Assembly: GCA_024636855.1 (NCBI GenBank)
Contig: JAGXGG010000034.1
Location: forward strand, 1 to 44,653
Length of the DNA: 44,653 bases
Source: Ignavibacteriota bacterium
GTDB lineage: Bacteria > Bacteroidota > Ignavibacteria > Kapaibacteriales > UBA2268
Direction of reading: 5' to 3'
Shown here: piece by piece, positions 41,954 through 44,653 of the stretch
How positions within the stretch are numbered: position 1 is the stretch's first letter
How the letters are laid out: the number at the start of each line of letters is the position of its first letter
The notes under the pieces: generated by a model
What the model was told of the DNA's origin: nothing
Seen by the model: only the letters and a program-made list of their open reading frames with translations
Database searches by the model: none
Position numbers and translations under genes: made by a program

Positions 41954-42082
41954 AGCATATTTAAAGTAAAATTGTCTGATACGTTACATTAATATCTTAA
42001 AATCCATTCAAAATAATTAGCTTATTCCCATCCTAAGTACTATATTCAATTGTAAATTTCAACGATTATTAAATTAGAATTA

Positions 42083-44131
42083 ATGAAAAAAATGAAAGAC
42101 GTATTCCTACTATGTATTTTAACATTGACCTTAAATACATCTATTTCCTTTTCAAAATCACAAGAAAAAGGTAACATAACTGATAAAATAGTAACTAAAA
42201 TTATCGCTGATAAAGTCAACCTTAGTGACAATGATAAGTTAAGATTCAAAAGAGGAATTATACAAGCACAAAAACTCTGGAATGAATCGGACGGTAATAT
42301 TGAAGAATTTCAGGAGCTTGTTAAAAATAATTTTTATTCTGAAGGTGCTGAATTAGATACATTATTTGATAAAGTACAAAGAAACCTAGAGATAATCAAG
42401 GGTCATTTCAATAAAATGACACTTGATATGAAAATGCCAGTGGCCTTAGAATGGGGTGAAATAACTGATATAGATAGAATGTTTGATAGTTATGATCCTT
42501 CGTCACACCTAGAGTCGGATTTATACAAGAATAAAATTGCTTTTAATGTATTATTAAATTTCCCTTATTTTACTTTAGAAGAAAAAAGAGCCAATGAAGA
42601 CAAATGGAATAGAAAGCAATGGGCTTACGCTCGTCTCGGTGATTTATTCACTTCTAGAGTTAAAAGTCAATTACTTCAAGATTTTGCAAAAGTTAACTCA
42701 GAAGCTGATGCTTATATATATGAATACTATATTCATATGGGAAATATAATAGATAGTGATGGGAACCACCCTTTTCCAAAAGAGATGAAACTAATAACGC
42801 ATTGGAATTTGAGAGATGAATTAAAATCTCAATACTCAAATGACAAAGATGGTTTGAAGAAGCAAAAGTTAATATATGCCATAATGCAAAGAATAATAAC
42901 TCAAGAAATTCCAGAAAAGTTTATAAATAACAATGATTATAATTGGAATCCAGTTACCAACAAACTTTTTAAAAATGAGAAAGTTGTTGATTTTGATAAA
43001 GAGCCAAATACTAGATACCAAAAAATCCTAAATCAATTCGATGTGTTAAAAGAAATTGATGAATATTCACCTTCCATGTCAACTTATATTCAGAGAAAAT
43101 TTACTGGTGAAATGGAGATGTCTATTGATGAAGTAGAATCACTTTTCATTAGTTTTGTTAGCTCACCTACTGTAAAGAAAGTTGCAAGTTTGATTAAAAA
43201 ACGATTGGGTAGAGACCTTCAACCATTTGATATCTGGTATGATGGCTTCAAATCTAGAAGTTCTATTAACGAAGAAGATTTAAATAAGATCACTAAAAAG
43301 AAGTATCCTAATCCAGAATCAATCAAAAAAGATCTGCCTAATATACTTGTGAAACTTGGTTGGACGAAGGAAAGAGCAGAGTATATTACTAATAAGATAG
43401 AAGTAGATCCTTCCAGAGGTGCTGGACACGCCTGGGGAGCTTTAATGAAAGGTGTTTCAGCTAGATTGAGAACTAAGATAGCTGCTGATGGGATGGACTA
43501 TAAAGGATATAATATAGCAGTACATGAATTTGGGCATAATGTAGAACAGACTTTATCATTATATGATATTGATTATTATATGTTAAATGGTGTTCCAAAT
43601 ACAGCATTTACTGAAGCTCTAGCGTTTGTATTTCAAATGAGAGATTTACGATTATTAGGTATAGATTCAAATGATCCTAATAAACATAGCCTATATGTAT
43701 TAGACAACTTCTGGTCAACTTATGAGATTATGGGTGCTTCACTTGTAGATCAAAAAACTTGGATGTGGTTGTATGATAATCCTAATGCTACTAAAGAAGA
43801 ATTGAATAATGCAGTAAATAAAATTTCAAAAGAAGTTTGGAATAAGTATTATGCTCCAGTTTTTGGTGTAGAAAATAGTAATATACTTGGTGTATATTCG
43901 CACATGATTTCGTACCCTCTATACTTATCGGCTTACCCTATTGGACATCTTATTGAATTCCAAATAGAGCAATATATAGAAGATAAGAATCTAGGGTTAG
44001 AATTCGAAAGAATGGCAAAAATTGGTAGATTAACTCCTAATAAATGGATGAGAGTAGCTACTGGCAATAATATAACAACTGTTCCGCTTATTAAGGAAAC
44101 TGAAAAAGCTTTAGCACAAATCAAAAAATAG
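42083..44131 (+). CDS. Exported M3-like zinc metallopeptidase
   Basis: 682 residues. A signal peptide (about 1-25, DVFLLCILTLTLNTSISFSK) indicates export. The catalytic motif HEFGH is at 481-485 (AVHEFGHNVEQ), and Glu511 in TEALAFVF, 25 residues further on, fits the third zinc ligand of thimet-type M3 peptidases. FDIWYDGF near 384-391 is also M3-like. Sequence outside the centre is not familiar, so the exact family is open; M2 and M32 are less likely alternatives. It has a 129-nt upstream gap with no hairpin. Confidence 0.75.
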   Translation: MKKMKDVFLLCILTLTLNTSISFSKSQEKGNITDKIVTKIIADKVNLSDNDKLRFKRGIIQAQKLWNESDGNIEEFQELVKNNFYSEGAELDTLFDKVQRNLEIIKGHFNKMTLDMKMPVALEWGEITDIDRMFDSYDPSSHLESDLYKNKIAFNVLLNFPYFTLEEKRANEDKWNRKQWAYARLGDLFTSRVKSQLLQDFAKVNSEADAYIYEYYIHMGNIIDSDGNHPFPKEMKLITHWNLRDELKSQYSNDKDGLKKQKLIYAIMQRIITQEIPEKFINNNDYNWNPVTNKLFKNEKVVDFDKEPNTRYQKILNQFDVLKEIDEYSPSMSTYIQRKFTGEMEMSIDEVESLFISFVSSPTVKKVASLIKKRLGRDLQPFDIWYDGFKSRSSINEEDLNKITKKKYPNPESIKKDLPNILVKLGWTKERAEYITNKIEVDPSRGAGHAWGALMKGVSARLRTKIAADGMDYKGYNIAVHEFGHNVEQTLSLYDIDYYMLNGVPNTAFTEALAFVFQMRDLRLLGIDSNDPNKHSLYVLDNFWSTYEIMGASLVDQKTWMWLYDNPNATKEELNNAVNKISKEVWNKYYAPVFGVENSNILGVYSHMISYPLYLSAYPIGHLIEFQIEQYIEDKNLGLEFERMAKIGRLTPNKWMRVATGNNITTVPLIKETEKALAQIKK

Positions 44132-44137
44132 AATTAG

Positions 44138-44653
44138 ATGAAATACACAGCTTTTGTAACTGAAGAAATTGAAAAAAATAGATTTGTAAGTTCTTTCAAA
44201 GAATTAGAATTAGATGCTTTACATATTAATGAAGTTCTAATCAAAGTTGAATGGTCTTCATTAAATTATAAAGATGCACTAAGCGCAAGAGGTCATAAAG
44301 GAATAACTAGAGAATATCCTCATACTCCTGGAGTTGATGCAGCTGGTATAGTTTTAAAAAGCAAAAGTACTGATTTTAATGAAGGTGATAAGGTAATCGT
44401 AACAGGTCATGATTTAGGCATGAATACTAATGGCGGTTTTGCAGAGTATGTTTCTGTTCCTCATGATTGGATTGTCAAATTACCTGATAATTTGAATTTA
44501 AGAGAATCTATGATTTTTGGAACTGCCGGGATGACCGCAGCAATTAGTATAAACGAACTAGTAAAACATAAGATAACTCCTGATAAAGGTAAGATACTAG
44601 TTACAGGAGCTACTGGGGGAGTCGGCTCTATGTCAGTAGCAATATTAAACAAA
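44138..44653 (+). CDS. YhdH/AcuI-type NADPH:quinone/acrylyl-CoA oxidoreductase, N-terminal part
   Basis: 172 codons visible from ATG 44138; the C-terminus is beyond the window. The start MKYTAFVTEEIEKNRFVSSF, then VEWSSLNYKDALSARGHKG, TPGVDAAGIV, VTGHDLGMNTNGGFAEY and GTAGMTAA is the YhdH/YhfP family pattern of medium-chain reductases without zinc ligands. The nucleotide-binding GATGGVGS follows near the edge. Members reduce acrylyl-CoA or similar activated alkenes with NADPH. It follows the peptidase by 6 nt. Confidence 0.88.
   Translation, partial: MKYTAFVTEEIEKNRFVSSFKELELDALHINEVLIKVEWSSLNYKDALSARGHKGITREYPHTPGVDAAGIVLKSKSTDFNEGDKVIVTGHDLGMNTNGGFAEYVSVPHDWIVKLPDNLNLRESMIFGTAGMTAAISINELVKHKITPDKGKILVTGATGGVGSMSVAILNK

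Overview
This is an AT-rich bacterial chromosome segment with tightly packed genes, no insertion sequences, no CRISPR array and no tRNA or rRNA that I can see. The gene mix points to a flagellated member of the Bacteroidota/FCB group, most like Kapabacteria or Ignavibacteria. It combines type IX secretion (T9SS) signatures (a PorV/PorQ-family protein and two proteins with C-terminal sorting domains) with flagellar genes (FlhF, FlhG, FliA, MotA, MotB). It also has DUF4159/DUF4175 proteins and several Bacteroidota-type TAnnTTTG promoter elements. The lineage is an inference from gene content; I could not run a search.

Layout. Positions 1-7815 (minus strand) are one uninterrupted string: flhF, flhG (split by a one-base frameshift), a small two-helix membrane protein, fliA, an HDOD protein, a degenerate histidine-kinase-like protein, an AMIN-like/TPR membrane protein, a small protein that is little more than a T9SS sorting domain, and a PorV/PorQ-family protein cut by the window edge. 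7920-10367 is a large secreted IgGFc-binding-domain protein with a T9SS tail. 10499-13017 (plus) holds a split transketolase with a lipoprotein gene between its two subunits, followed by a CCA-adding enzyme. 14478-19653 (minus) is dprA, a polyprenyl synthase and an AddB/RecB-like nuclease. 19773 is a VIT-family metal transporter. 20461-24137 (minus) is rpmB, a TPR lipoprotein, motA and motB.

24252-29889 is a mixed stretch: a DUF3592-like membrane protein, two glycosyltransferases, a TrkA-type ion channel, a HAD hydrolase, endonuclease III and a third glycosyltransferase. 29948-34837 (plus) is rsmG with a DUF4159 and a very long DUF4175 protein. 34834-39565 (minus) holds nadD, an isolated nuoF and valS. 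39774-41953 (plus) is a pair of periplasmic coiled-coil proteins (one with LysM) and a PhoH ATPase. The window ends with an M3-like metallopeptidase and the start of a YhdH/AcuI-type oxidoreductase.

Most notable: the first 7.8 kb couples flagellar placement and gene-control factors to T9SS-type surface proteins, and three of its regulators look unusual. FlhF has lost the SRP-GTPase motifs apart from the P-loop. FlhG is split and has an altered P-loop. The kinase-like protein has Glu where the phosphoacceptor His should be. Together they could form a flagellar/surface control module whose parts act as binding scaffolds rather than enzymes. No intergenic region exceeds 300 bases.
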